30,412 nucleotides of DNA from Brumimicrobium sp965659845 (GTDB lineage: Bacteria; Bacteroidota; Bacteroidia; Flavobacteriales_D; Crocinitomicaceae): contig CBFHXS010000019.1 in assembly GCA_965659845.1 (NCBI GenBank), positions 1 through 30,412 on the forward strand, read 5' to 3'. The stretch's first letter is position 1. Each line of letters begins with the position of its first letter. The notes under the pieces are model-generated. The model had not been told where the DNA came from. It saw only the letters and a program-made list of their open reading frames with translations, and did not search any database. A program made the translations under genes and the position numbers. Below are positions 1 through 7,963 of the stretch, in pieces.

Positions 1-959
1 TCCCCATATTGATGCCCCATATCTTGAAACATTTCAACAGCATCCCGGAAATGCACTAGCGCTTTATCGTATTCTTCAAGTTCATTATAATTCGTTCCGA
101 GATTTACTTTAGAAATCGCTTCGGTTATTACGTAACCTTTTTCTCTTGAGATGTTAATACTCTTGAGATAATATTGCGCTGCTTTTGGATAATCCCCTTG
201 TTGATTCAAAAGGTTTCCTAAATCACTGCATGTCTCAGCGTATAGATCAACTAGCCCACTATTCTTTTCACAAATGTCAATAACATCCGTATACAATTCA
301 TAGGCTGCAGAAAAGTTACCCATGTTGAAGTAAACGTTAGCGATTTGCTTGTCAGTCATTGCCATTCCTCTTAAATCACCTTTCTCCTTCTCTATCTTTA
401 GTGATTTCTTGTAGCTCTTAATAGCTTCGTCGTACATTGAGAAATTGCCATAAAGAACCCCCAGATTGTGATAAGCTTTTGGCAACAGGTCTTTTTGATC
501 TTGTTTCAAGGCATAAATTATACAAGAATCAAAGTGCATTTTGGCCTTTTCAAAATAAAGCATCTCATTGTAGACCTGAGCTACTAAATTGAATGCTCTA
601 GGAAGACCCAACGTGTCATTGACTTGTTTTGTAAAGTTTAAATTTTTAAGAGCATATTTTTCAGCTTGATCAAGATCTCCGATAAACATTTTACTTTGAC
701 CTAAATTTGAAAGTGCATTTCCCGTTTGCTCGTCGTTCTTCGAACGTTTTGCCATAACGTACTGAACCAAAGCAAGGTTAAAAGCGCTATCCGGTTTTTG
801 AGGCAAAAATCCATCCCAGATATAATCATCAAGGGCCGTCAAGCGAACGCTATCGGAAAGATCAAGGTTATTCCATACAGAATGAAGACTATCCAACTTT
901 GATTGTGTCTCGGCACTGTAAGAAATTAGGAGAAAAATGAATAAGTAAAAAAAGCGCAT
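1..959 (-). CDS. TPR-repeat protein, N-terminal part (runs off left edge)
   Basis: An open frame of 319 codons runs from an ATG at 959-957 to the left edge without a stop. The first 19 residues form a signal peptide or membrane anchor (MRFFYLFIFLLISYSAETQ). From about residue 60 on, tetratricopeptide repeats follow one another, with recurring motifs such as ALSNLGQ, AYHNLGVLYG, QIANVYFNMGNFSAA, SDLGNLLNQQGDYPKA and NLGTNYNELEEYDKA. TPR arrays bind partner proteins. In Bacteroidota such exported N-terminal TPR arrays are often followed by a membrane helix and a histidine kinase, cyclase or LuxR-type output domain (family knowledge); that part, if present, lies outside the window. A 20-bp dyad sits 2 nt upstream of the start codon. 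The gene is divergent from the DUF4476 gene. Confidence 0.85.
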   Translation of the reverse strand, partial: MRFFYLFIFLLISYSAETQSKLDSLHSVWNNLDLSDSVRLTALDDYIWDGFLPQKPDSAFNLALVQYVMAKRSKNDEQTGNALSNLGQSKMFIGDLDQAEKYALKNLNFTKQVNDTLGLPRAFNLVAQVYNEMLYFEKAKMHFDSCIIYALKQDQKDLLPKAYHNLGVLYGNFSMYDEAIKSYKKSLKIEKEKGDLRGMAMTDKQIANVYFNMGNFSAAYELYTDVIDICEKNSGLVDLYAETCSDLGNLLNQQGDYPKAAQYYLKSINISREKGYVITEAISKVNLGTNYNELEEYDKALVHFRDAVEMFQDMGHQYG

Positions 960-961
960 AA

Positions 962-981
962 TTCACGAAATATTTTGTGAA
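962..981. promoter_or_regulatory. 20-bp near-perfect palindrome in front of the TPR gene
   Basis: The half-sites TTCACgAAAT and ATTTtGTGAA pair in nine of ten positions, and the tenth is a G-T pair. The dyad ends 2 nt before the ATG of the leftward TPR gene. It could be an operator for a dimeric regulator or a leader hairpin that masks the start codon; the sequence alone does not decide. No second copy was noticed in the window. Confidence 0.4.
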
Positions 982-1034
982 AGTATCTAATTCTCTTAAT
1001 ACAGCATTACTGCTATAAAAAAAATCCAATTTTA

Positions 1035-1065
1035 TTGGTATAGAAAGGTGAATAAAGTATTTTAG
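1035..1065 (+). promoter_or_regulatory. Bacteroidota-type promoter of the DUF4476 gene
   Basis: A TTG at 1035-1037 is followed after 20 nt by TATTTTAG at 1058-1065, which differs from the Bacteroidota -7 consensus TAnnTTTG at one position. Transcription would start near 1072, downstream of an in-frame ATG at 1068 and upstream of the ATG at 1104. This supports the later start. A small dyad, CCAAT-TTT-ATTGG (1026-1038), overlaps the TTG element. Confidence 0.5.
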
Positions 1066-1103
1066 GCATGTATTTTGAAAGTATCAATTCAAAAATAATA
1101 GTT

Positions 1104-2906
1104 ATGAAAACAATAGTATTAAGTTCCTTTTTATTGATTTATTCCATTACTTTTTCACAAAACAATCTCGTAGTATTTACACAAGAGAGCAAACCTTTTT
1201 ACGTTATTGTTAATGGTATTCGTCAAAACATGGATCCACAAACCAATGTCAAAATTGAGGGTCTTCCCGGAGAATTCTATAAGGTAAAAGCTGTATTTGC
1301 CGATGGGAAAACCGCAGACGTTGATAAATCCGTGAGTTTCATGGAAAAAAATCAAGAGTACAGTCTGGAAATCAAAGAAAAGCGTGGTACTTATAAAATG
1401 CGGTTTGCAGGAATGCGCCCGATAAATCAATCTACAAGCACGGGAACATCAGTAACCTATCATGAAGAAGAAATCACGTCCAATCCTTCTGAAGGTATTG
1501 ATCAGAATAATGTTAACACTTCTTCATCTGTTAACTCATCTACAACTCAAACCAACACTTCAGTTCAGACAAATGTTTCAACAACTGGAAATTCTCAAAC
1601 TTCAGGGGTGAGTTCTAACGTTGAAGTTAACGAATCTGAAAACGGTGAAAACGTTGGTGTTAATGTACAAATGAATGAACAAGGTATATCCATGCAAGTG
1701 AATGTTCCAGAAGATCAAATGGGAACAGTATCTCAATCAAATACAACACATACGAGTCAAACAACCACATCTTATTCTTTCGTTCAGACTGGTACGATGT
1801 GTTCCAGCCCAAATGTAAATCAAACTGAATTTATAGACTTCAAGTATGTCATAGAAAATGCCAACATGTTTAAGCGAGAAGAGCTCATAATTGCTTATTT
1901 CAAAACACACTGTATGCTCAGTAATCAAGTAGCTGGTCTTATTCAATTGGATTACTCTACTGTGGATAATAAAAAAATTGCTAAAGAAGGTTATCGATAC
2001 ACCTATGATACTCAAAACTACAATGTTGTAATTGATGCACTTGAAAATGAAACGTATAAAAAAGAAGTATTAACATTCATCGGGGCTGGAATTCATACAT
2101 CAACTTCGACACAAACACAAACTAATGGAAATGGGGATAGTATAAACAATACAATTAAGGTAAATACTATCAACTCTTCATCAGTAGATGATGTTAGCCA
2201 GACACAAAACTCTTCTTCAAACACTCAAAACAATGTTAATACGAGCACTTTAGGGACTGGTTTTTCCAAACTCAATGGTTACACTGGGTACGTTAATTGT
2301 AATGGTCTTTTAATTCAGAACATCGCTGATATAAAGACAATGGCAAAAGCAGAAGCTTTTTCAGAAGAGCAAAGAAAAGTTATTGAAGATGCATGCAGAA
2401 ACAATTGTTTAAGCGTCGAACAAATTGGTGATCTAGTTTCTATCTTTTCGCATGAGAGCGACCAATTATCTTTCATGAAATGGGCATTTGATAAAACATA
2501 TGATATAGACAACTTCTACACGCTCAGTTCTCAGTTAACATTTAGTTCAAGCAAAGATGAACTTGATGCGTTTATTGATAAACAGCCAACGGCTCATTTT
2601 ACATACGTTTACGATCCTAACTCCAATGATGGGATGTTAATCGACGCAAAGGATTTAAAAAAGAGGATGGAAAATGAAGCTTTCTCAGACGATCAATTAT
2701 CATTAGCAAAACAAGCATTAGTTTCTCGTTACATTTCAACCGATCAGGTTATAAGCATATTATCTGTATTTAGTCACGAGAGTGATAAATTGCAGTTTCT
2801 AAAAATGGCATATCCGAGAACCTCGGACAAGGAAAGTTTTGCGAGTATTCGAGAACTGCTAACATTCAGTTCAAGTAAAGAGGAGTTTGATAATATCATG
2901 AAGTAA
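1104..2906 (+). CDS. Exported protein with three DUF4476-like domains
   Basis: The product has 600 residues. I chose the ATG at 1104 because it gives a clean signal peptide (MKTIVLSSFLLIYSITFSQ) and because a promoter lies at 1035-1065; an in-frame ATG at 1068 would put 12 charged residues in front of it. After the signal comes a beta-rich domain (about residues 20-105, FYVIVNGIRQN, VKAVFADGK) often seen at the start of such proteins. A Ser/Thr/Asn/Gln-rich linker (about 110-240) follows, then three helical DUF4476-like domains at about 245-330, 398-493 and 502-600, separated by a second low-complexity linker. The last two share FSHESD(Q/K)L and LTFSSSK; the first is much diverged. The function of DUF4476 is unknown. 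The protein is probably periplasmic or surface-bound. It is monocistronic and closed by a terminator. Confidence 0.85.
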   Translation: MKTIVLSSFLLIYSITFSQNNLVVFTQESKPFYVIVNGIRQNMDPQTNVKIEGLPGEFYKVKAVFADGKTADVDKSVSFMEKNQEYSLEIKEKRGTYKMRFAGMRPINQSTSTGTSVTYHEEEITSNPSEGIDQNNVNTSSSVNSSTTQTNTSVQTNVSTTGNSQTSGVSSNVEVNESENGENVGVNVQMNEQGISMQVNVPEDQMGTVSQSNTTHTSQTTTSYSFVQTGTMCSSPNVNQTEFIDFKYVIENANMFKREELIIAYFKTHCMLSNQVAGLIQLDYSTVDNKKIAKEGYRYTYDTQNYNVVIDALENETYKKEVLTFIGAGIHTSTSTQTQTNGNGDSINNTIKVNTINSSSVDDVSQTQNSSSNTQNNVNTSTLGTGFSKLNGYTGYVNCNGLLIQNIADIKTMAKAEAFSEEQRKVIEDACRNNCLSVEQIGDLVSIFSHESDQLSFMKWAFDKTYDIDNFYTLSSQLTFSSSKDELDAFIDKQPTAHFTYVYDPNSNDGMLIDAKDLKKRMENEAFSDDQLSLAKQALVSRYISTDQVISILSVFSHESDKLQFLKMAYPRTSDKESFASIRELLTFSSSKEEFDNIMK

Positions 2907-2933
2907 TATTTATACATCAAATTCATTACTGAT

Positions 2934-2963
2934 AAGGAGGTGTTCAGAATGCCTCCTTTTTTT
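2934..2963 (+). terminator. Rho-independent terminator of the DUF4476 gene
   Basis: The stem AAGGAGG / CCTCCTT can be extended inward by four more weak pairs around a CAG loop, and it is followed by a run of seven T. The T run overlaps the stop codon of the convergent sixA-like gene (2962-2964). It lacks a T tract in the opposite direction, so it serves only the rightward gene. Confidence 0.8.
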
Positions 2964-3438
2964 ATTTAAAATAACAATCGTATTCCATCCCTAAACCACC
3001 GCTGAGTTCTACACTATTTTTGATTTCATCAAATTCGATAACCAATAGACCGCAAGTTGGCAACAAAAGTGTCTCTCCTAAAAAATATGTGGCCAAATCA
3101 GAGATACCGTTGTTATGCGAAATAATCATTACGTCTTCAGAGGCCTGTTTAATTCCCCATAAATTATGCAATAGTTGTTCTCTATTTGGAAGGTAAAGAT
3201 CATGATCATATGAAGTGTCAGTTATAGAAATGCTATTTTGAATAGCAACTAAGGTGGATTTAGCCCTTGTTGCAGGTGAACACAAAACTTGAAACACAAC
3301 ACCACTATACTCTTTTTCAAGATAATTACTTAACCCTTCCAGCTGCCTCTTGCCAAGATCATCAATTCTTCTCTCATAATCAGACATACCTTTCACGACT
3401 TGCTCAGCATGTGCATGTCTCACTAAAAATAATCGCAT
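2962..3438 (-). CDS. sixA: SixA-type phosphohistidine phosphatase (histidine phosphatase superfamily)
   Basis: The 158-residue cytoplasmic protein begins with the signature RHAHAE, where Arg7 and His8 form the RHG-type motif and His8 is the expected phospho-acceptor. The second half of the active site is visible as CSPATRAKST (Arg58) and IISHNNG (His108). Length and motifs match the short SixA branch of the histidine phosphatase superfamily, which in E. coli removes phosphate from histidine on phosphotransfer proteins (family knowledge). Which protein it acts on here is unknown; no histidine kinase is visible in the window, although the TPR protein cut by the left edge might carry one. It stands alone, convergent with the DUF4476 gene and divergent from the sigma-factor operon. 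Confidence 0.85.
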   Translation of the reverse strand: MRLFLVRHAHAEQVVKGMSDYERRIDDLGKRQLEGLSNYLEKEYSGVVFQVLCSPATRAKSTLVAIQNSISITDTSYDHDLYLPNREQLLHNLWGIKQASEDVMIISHNNGISDLATYFLGETLLLPTCGLLVIEFDEIKNSVELSGGLGMEYDCYFK

Positions 3439-3596
3439 AGGTGTTTTTTTAGAAATATGAGAATATTTTAACTAAATACCAACCCATTCTATAATCCGCT
3501 CGTTCTATACATAAAGAAAATTGTTTCGCATTTAAAACTTAAAGCCTTATATTGCAAAGTAATAAGAACATACGAACTATCGGGAATTACCTCCAT

Positions 3597-4166
3597 GTGG
3601 ATATCACTCTATTGAAAGCTTGTAGAAAGAATAAGCGTTCTGCTCAGGAGAAGCTTTACGAAGCTTGCTTCCAATTTCTTATGCCTGTTTGTATGCGTTA
3701 TCATAAAAATGAAGAGGATGCCCGAGCAATTTACAATGTTGCTTTCATGAAGATCATCAAGAATCTTGACAAAATAGATTTAGATGAGACTCCCTTTGCG
3801 GCATGGGCAAAAAGAGTGATGACAAATACACTTATTGACGAATACCGAAAGAATAAGAAATATAAAGAAAAAATAAGTAAGCGAGACAATGATCGAGAGC
3901 TCGAATATCATTCTCAAGGGGTCCGTAATGATGCCGAAAGTAACATGGGAGAAGGTGACATAATGAAATTACTTGATCAGTTGAAACCATCGACAAAAAG
4001 AGTGTTTATGCTTTATGTGATTGAAGGTTATAATCATAGAGAAATTGGGGAGATCATGGACATGTCGGAAGGAACATCAAAATGGCACCTTTCTACAGCT
4101 CGGAAAGAAATGAGGGAATTAATACGCAATCAAGAAAAAACGAATTTTTCGAATATTGCCATATGA
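3597..4166 (+). CDS. ECF-family RNA polymerase sigma factor
   Basis: The product has 189 residues from a GTG at 3597. Region 2 spans about residues 39-85 (DARAIYNVAFMKIIKNL, FAAWAKRVMTNTLIDEYRK) and region 4 about 128-177 (LKPSTKRVFMLYVIEGYNHR, then EIGEIMDMSEGTSKWHLSTA), the layout of small extracytoplasmic-function sigma factors. The GTG start places LLKACRKN close to the N-terminus, as is usual in Bacteroidota members. A TTG at 3552 in the same frame would add 15 residues but overlaps a possible -7 box (TATATTG, 3548-3554). The stop overlaps the next start as ATGA (4163-4166), so the two genes are translationally coupled. The partner gene looks like an anti-sigma protein, which suggests this sigma factor responds to an envelope signal. 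Start choice is uncertain; family assignment is firm. Confidence 0.88.
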   Translation: MDITLLKACRKNKRSAQEKLYEACFQFLMPVCMRYHKNEEDARAIYNVAFMKIIKNLDKIDLDETPFAAWAKRVMTNTLIDEYRKNKKYKEKISKRDNDRELEYHSQGVRNDAESNMGEGDIMKLLDQLKPSTKRVFMLYVIEGYNHREIGEIMDMSEGTSKWHLSTARKEMRELIRNQEKTNFSNIAI

Positions 4167-5377
4167 ATTTAGACGATAGAAATATAGATCAAATATTTAG
4201 AGATGCTGCCCAGAATGCATCAGCTCCTAATTATGACTCTACTTATTGGAATGAGGTTTCTTCGATATTGGATGCTGATTCTAAAAAGAAGAAGTTCTTA
4301 TTAATCTGGTCTCTTGGCGGTAGTTTAGCTGTTATATTACTCTTCTCGCTTTTATTCTCACTAAACGGAACCGTTAAAAATAGAATTTTATACACTCAAG
4401 TTCAATCAGAAAGTATTAGTGTAAATAAGCACTCTCTAAATTCAAGTGAATTCAAAATAGCTTCAAGAAGTGACAAAGACGCTTCACACCAAGGATCACA
4501 TTCGTCAGAATCGAAGCGTAAAAACTCATTTTACTCTAACTTCAGCAACAATCAAGATAGCTTTAATGAAAGTAAATCAAATTCTAGTCCGATTATATCT
4601 TCTCAGCAAAAAGAGCTAGTGAGTAAAGATCGTATTAATGAAAGCAGAGATTTAGTTTCCGCTTATCGTGATGTAAACTCTATTAAACAAAGTCCCCTTA
4701 ATGAATCAATGCGCTCTTTGGCGATAAAACAATTAGAATTTGATAATCAATTCAAATCAAACTTATTAAATGGTGGAGTTAACAGGAATTGGAATTTAGC
4801 ATTGGAGTTGGATGCTGGAATTATGGAAAATTATAAAACAAGCCGTCCATTTGAATCAGGACTTTTCAGCATAGCAGTCAAAGGCATTTACAAGAATTCA
4901 AATCTTATATTCAGTACAGGCGTTGGTCTGCAGGTATCAACTAATTCCGATTTAGTTGTCAGTCAAAGGGCAAAATTTTATGGCTTTGGCGTGGTTAATT
5001 ACCAAACAGACCTATCTTATCAAAACATGTATGATGTTTACATTCCAGTTGAATTAGGCTATAAACTAGGTAAGACCAGTTTTGGAATGGGGCTTCAGGC
5101 GAATTACCTTATAAATACTTCAATGCTTATGCAGAAATATGAAGATTTTGAATTGATGAGCAGCGAAAACATAAGTGGATTTAGTAACGGATTAAATAAA
5201 TTTTCTACACAAGGATATGTTTGGATATATCAACAGTTAGGAGATCAGCTCTCTGTTGGGTTGAAATTAGGAACAAGTTTCTCAAACCGCATTAAAGAAG
5301 GAGATTATTTCAATGAATCCGCCACTACTAATCCAGTATTTGGTCAGGTTTCAATTCGATATAACATTTTTAAATAA
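4163..5377 (+). CDS. Membrane-anchored beta-barrel protein, anti-sigma-like partner
   Basis: The product has 404 residues from the ATG at 4163, whose A and T precede the sigma factor's TGA. Residues 1-40 (MNLDDRNIDQIFRDAAQ..., YWNEVSSILD) resemble the short cytoplasmic N-terminus of Bacteroidota anti-sigma proteins. A single membrane helix follows (about 45-67, flanked by KKKK). Next is a Ser/Asn/Lys-rich spacer (about 70-190). The C-terminal part (about 210-404) has alternating hydrophobic strands rich in Gly and Tyr, like outer-membrane beta-barrel (PorT-like) domains. An inner-membrane anchor joined to a barrel fold is topologically odd: it may span the periplasm or the barrel-like part may fold as a soluble sensor. 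The anti-sigma role is inferred from position and N-terminus. The downstream lipoprotein start overlaps the stop (TAATG). Confidence 0.75.
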   Translation: MNLDDRNIDQIFRDAAQNASAPNYDSTYWNEVSSILDADSKKKKFLLIWSLGGSLAVILLFSLLFSLNGTVKNRILYTQVQSESISVNKHSLNSSEFKIASRSDKDASHQGSHSSESKRKNSFYSNFSNNQDSFNESKSNSSPIISSQQKELVSKDRINESRDLVSAYRDVNSIKQSPLNESMRSLAIKQLEFDNQFKSNLLNGGVNRNWNLALELDAGIMENYKTSRPFESGLFSIAVKGIYKNSNLIFSTGVGLQVSTNSDLVVSQRAKFYGFGVVNYQTDLSYQNMYDVYIPVELGYKLGKTSFGMGLQANYLINTSMLMQKYEDFELMSSENISGFSNGLNKFSTQGYVWIYQQLGDQLSVGLKLGTSFSNRIKEGDYFNESATTNPVFGQVSIRYNIFK

Positions 5378-6441
5378 TGAGGATTTCAATTAAAATATCT
5401 ATTCTTTTTGCGACTTTGAGTTTTTGCATTGCATGCACCAAGGAAGAAATCACTCCGAATCCACCGAGTAATGATCCCGTATTTAGTGCAAGTGGCTCCA
5501 TTGATGGCTACGATATCGACTTGGTAGCAGGAAATGCGAATACTTTTATGTACACGGATATTGCCAATGTGAATGGTGTTGATAATTATAGAGGTTCACT
5601 TGTGAATAATAACTCTGAGTTTAAAATCAATATTTCGGATGGTATGCTTGATATTCCTGACCTCAATACTGATATCATAGGAAGTTCTATTCCAATCGCA
5701 CCATACGAAAATGGAACTGTTCTCGCAGTACTATCTAAAAATATGTTTTCGAATAGTCAATACATCGATGAACTTACATGGACCATAAACGGGGAAGAGC
5801 AGTCCTATGAAGAGATTTCTATTCAACAACCTGGTAAATATGACATCTGCGCTGACATTGAGTTTATTGACGGAAGTACTGGTAGCACATGCAACACTTA
5901 TTTGATTGGTTATCAAAAAAACGTTAATTCAGTAGTAAAGTATCTAGTTGGTCAAGACAATCAAATCATATCCATAGTTGAAGCTCCAAATAATGAAATT
6001 GCATCTATCGAATGGTTCAGAAATGATGTTCTCATCTCACAAAACCTTACCTACAGAGATAGTATCTCGGGGCTAAACAGTTATTCTTTAAAAGCCAAAG
6101 TACATTTCGAAAATGGTAGTTTTAGAGAAAGAGAGATCTGGGTAAATCGACTAAACACCAACAACATAATTGAGGACCTCAGTAACATTGAGAATCAAAG
6201 TAATTTATCTTGGGATCACAAAGCTTCAATTACAATTAATCACAATGGAGAATGTTATGTTAGCAGTCCTGGGAACCAAGATCAGCAGATCACAGTAACA
6301 AATTCCTTTGATTACGGAACGAATGATAATAGTCAAAGCGTAACATTTTTAGAAGGAGTCTTAAATGCTACGTTTGTCAAGCAGTCTACTATGGACACTG
6401 TTAGTGGTTCTTTCAATATTCGGTTCGGCATAGCTCACTAA
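5377..6441 (+). CDS. Putative lipoprotein in the sigma-factor operon
   Basis: The 354-residue product starts with a lipoprotein signal (MRISIKISILFATLSFCIAC), with Cys20 as the probable lipidated residue followed by TKEE. The rest is a Ser/Asn-rich beta-type protein. Its middle contains segments that look like Ig/PKD-type strands (LTWTINGEEQSYEEISI, IEWFRNDVLISQNLTY), but I recognise no named family. Its ATG shares one base with the preceding stop (TAATG at 5375-5379), so it is translated with the barrel protein. It is therefore probably an envelope component of the same sigma-controlled unit, perhaps a sensor or structural partner; this is inference from position. Confidence 0.75.
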   Translation: MRISIKISILFATLSFCIACTKEEITPNPPSNDPVFSASGSIDGYDIDLVAGNANTFMYTDIANVNGVDNYRGSLVNNNSEFKINISDGMLDIPDLNTDIIGSSIPIAPYENGTVLAVLSKNMFSNSQYIDELTWTINGEEQSYEEISIQQPGKYDICADIEFIDGSTGSTCNTYLIGYQKNVNSVVKYLVGQDNQIISIVEAPNNEIASIEWFRNDVLISQNLTYRDSISGLNSYSLKAKVHFENGSFREREIWVNRLNTNNIIEDLSNIENQSNLSWDHKASITINHNGECYVSSPGNQDQQITVTNSFDYGTNDNSQSVTFLEGVLNATFVKQSTMDTVSGSFNIRFGIAH

Positions 6442-6448
6442 TAAACAT

Positions 6449-6456
6449 TATATTTG
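6449..6456 (+). promoter_or_regulatory. Bacteroidota -7 box before the T9SS gene
   Basis: TATATTTG matches the TAnnTTTG consensus perfectly. It lies 16 nt before the ATG at 6473, which would give a leader of about 10 nt. No good TTG element is visible 19-21 nt upstream, so it may be weak or need an alternative factor. It lies just after the lipoprotein stop (6439-6441), so the next gene could be transcribed both alone and by read-through. Confidence 0.45.
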
Positions 6457-6472
6457 TCTCAAATTGCTAACT

Positions 6473-7558
6473 ATGAGATCTTCACTAATCTTTATTCTAC
6501 TGTTCGCCTCTTTCGGACATGCTCAATTGTCAATTGTCGAATCTGATTTCTTCTCAGCAGAAGATACTGCGAGAGTTTCCTCCACGATTGATCAAGCCAT
6601 AGATTTCACGTCAACTGGAGTTAATTCCGTTTGGGATTTTTCTACGTTAACAGCGAATAGTCAGCGACTTGAAAAAGCATATTCAATTTCAAGTGCTGGT
6701 TTAATTGTAAGTTTTCAATTTGGACCTACAGCACCCCCGCAGTATATATCTTCATATTATCGTCCTTTTGATGGTATTCCGTTTGAAGACTTTACCAGTT
6801 TTCTCCCCGTAAATATTGAGGATATCAATCGTATCATAAAAAAAGATACAGATTCGTTAAGATATACTGGTTATAGTTTCAAAGTAGACGGCCAACAAGT
6901 TGGTTTCAGAAGTGATACTATTGAAACAGGGTACAAATTCCCGATGGAGTTTGGTGACGTATACAGTAGTAGAGGATATACGAATATGGATTTCAACCCT
7001 ATTTTTAACGCAATATTTCGTCAATACCGTCAGAGATCTTCTGAAGTTGACGGAAATGGTACACTTGAACTTCCGAATGGAACATATAATACATTGCGCG
7101 TTCATCATGTGATAAACGAGCAAGATTCATTATATATTGACATTCAAGGATTCGCAACGTGGATACCTATCGAGCGAACAACACATGAATATGAATGGTG
7201 GGCTAAAGATGAAATGCGTCCAGTAATGCTTATTCAAACAGAAGAAATAAATGGGTCTGAGAATGTCACTTCAATAACGTACAGAGATGACTACCTTGGG
7301 TTAGATGCAAGTCTAAATAATGAATCTACATTTAAGGCGTCGATTTATCCAAATCCAAGCAAAGGGATCGTAAACATCAAAAGTGAATTGCCAATTGAAA
7401 CAATCGTTATCTACGACCTTCAAGGACAAAAAATCATTGGTCAGGATAGTCAAAGTAGTTATGCACAGATTGATACTACTGAATTATCTCCTGGTGTATA
7501 CACTATTGTCCTAAAAACTAGCAAAGGGAATCGTGTTTCGAAGCTTATTGTTGAATAA
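6473..7558 (+). CDS. Secreted protein with T9SS type A sorting domain
   Basis: The 361-residue product has a signal peptide (MRSSLIFILLFASFGHAQ). The ATG at 6473 is preferred over an in-frame TTG at 6464. The main part (about residues 20-280) is a beta-rich domain with no catalytic motif I recognise. Residues about 287-361 are a T9SS type A C-terminal domain with the usual signatures YPNPSKG, IYDLQGQKI, LSPGVYTIVL and KLIVE. Such domains direct transport across the outer membrane and are removed or attached to a surface lipopolysaccharide (family knowledge). The gene follows the sigma-factor operon by 31 nt but has its own -7 box. It ends 16 nt before rnpB. Confidence 0.85.
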   Translation: MRSSLIFILLFASFGHAQLSIVESDFFSAEDTARVSSTIDQAIDFTSTGVNSVWDFSTLTANSQRLEKAYSISSAGLIVSFQFGPTAPPQYISSYYRPFDGIPFEDFTSFLPVNIEDINRIIKKDTDSLRYTGYSFKVDGQQVGFRSDTIETGYKFPMEFGDVYSSRGYTNMDFNPIFNAIFRQYRQRSSEVDGNGTLELPNGTYNTLRVHHVINEQDSLYIDIQGFATWIPIERTTHEYEWWAKDEMRPVMLIQTEEINGSENVTSITYRDDYLGLDASLNNESTFKASIYPNPSKGIVNIKSELPIETIVIYDLQGQKIIGQDSQSSYAQIDTTELSPGVYTIVLKTSKGNRVSKLIVE

Positions 7559-7563
7559 ATCCT

Positions 7564-7571
7564 TAAATTTG
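7564..7571 (+). promoter_or_regulatory. -7 box of rnpB
   Basis: TAAATTTG fits the Bacteroidota TAnnTTTG consensus exactly. A start site 4-7 nt downstream falls at the first base of the RNase P RNA helix P1 (7575 onward), which makes the assignment convincing. No clear TTG at the expected -33 distance is seen. Confidence 0.6.
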
Positions 7572-7574
7572 TAG

Positions 7575-7944
7575 AAAGCAAATCGGCTTGTCGCTTGCGG
7601 TCTTGCACCGTAAGAGGAAAGTCCGGGCAGCACAGAGCGCCATACTTCCTAACGGGAAGGGTTCGTCTTTGATGAATACAGATAGTGCCACAGAAAATAG
7701 GTAGCCTTGATGTTACAATTGAGGTCATAGTGAAATGGCGAGGTAAGAGCTCACCGTCCTTTGTAGTGATGCAGGGAGCAGGGTAAACCTTATGGGCTGA
7801 AAGATCATGTAAACTGAGGTTTGAGGGCTGCTCGCCTAACTCAGAGGGTAGATCGATTGATGCTAACGGTGACGTTAGTACTAGAGAAATGACAGGCACC
7901 AGTTTTATAATTGGTACAGAACCCGGCTTATAGATTTGCTTTTT
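7575..7944 (+). ncRNA. rnpB: RNase P RNA (bacterial type A)
   Basis: The catalytic RNA of RNase P, which removes 5' leaders from tRNA precursors. The hallmark helix P4 is present: GAGGAAAGTCCGGGC at 7614-7628 pairs over distance with ACAGAACCCGGCTTA near 7916-7930. Other conserved blocks are GGTAAGAGCTCACCG (7741-7755), GCAGGGAGCAGGGTAAACC (7771-7789), and GAGGGTAGATCGATTGATG (about 7843-7861). The ends are fixed by a perfect 10-bp helix P1, AAAGCAAATC (7575-7584) with GATTTGCTTT (7933-7942), which runs into TTTTT. Length of about 370 nt is normal. Any protein-coding reading of this stretch is spurious. The methyltransferase gene begins 19 nt downstream, and no separate strong terminator is visible, so read-through is possible. 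Confidence 0.95.
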
Positions 7945-7963
7945 ATTTATTCAAAATTAAAAA

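Noticed and set aside
1068..1103. Upstream ATG for the DUF4476 protein
   Set aside because: It would put 12 residues before a clean signal peptide and lies ahead of the predicted transcript start.
4082..4162. Upstream ATG for the barrel protein inside the sigma gene
   Set aside because: The added 27 residues are the sigma region 4 codons read in another frame; the ATGA overlap start at 4163 gives a normal anti-sigma-like N-terminus.
6900..7123. Overlapping 70- and 88-codon frames inside the T9SS gene
   Set aside because: They are out-of-frame or antisense readings of a gene with a signal peptide and sorting domain.
7459..7899. Open frame of 146 codons on the minus strand
   Set aside because: It lies across rnpB and the end of the T9SS gene. 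The RNA's conserved helices explain the sequence and the translated product shows no protein-like features.
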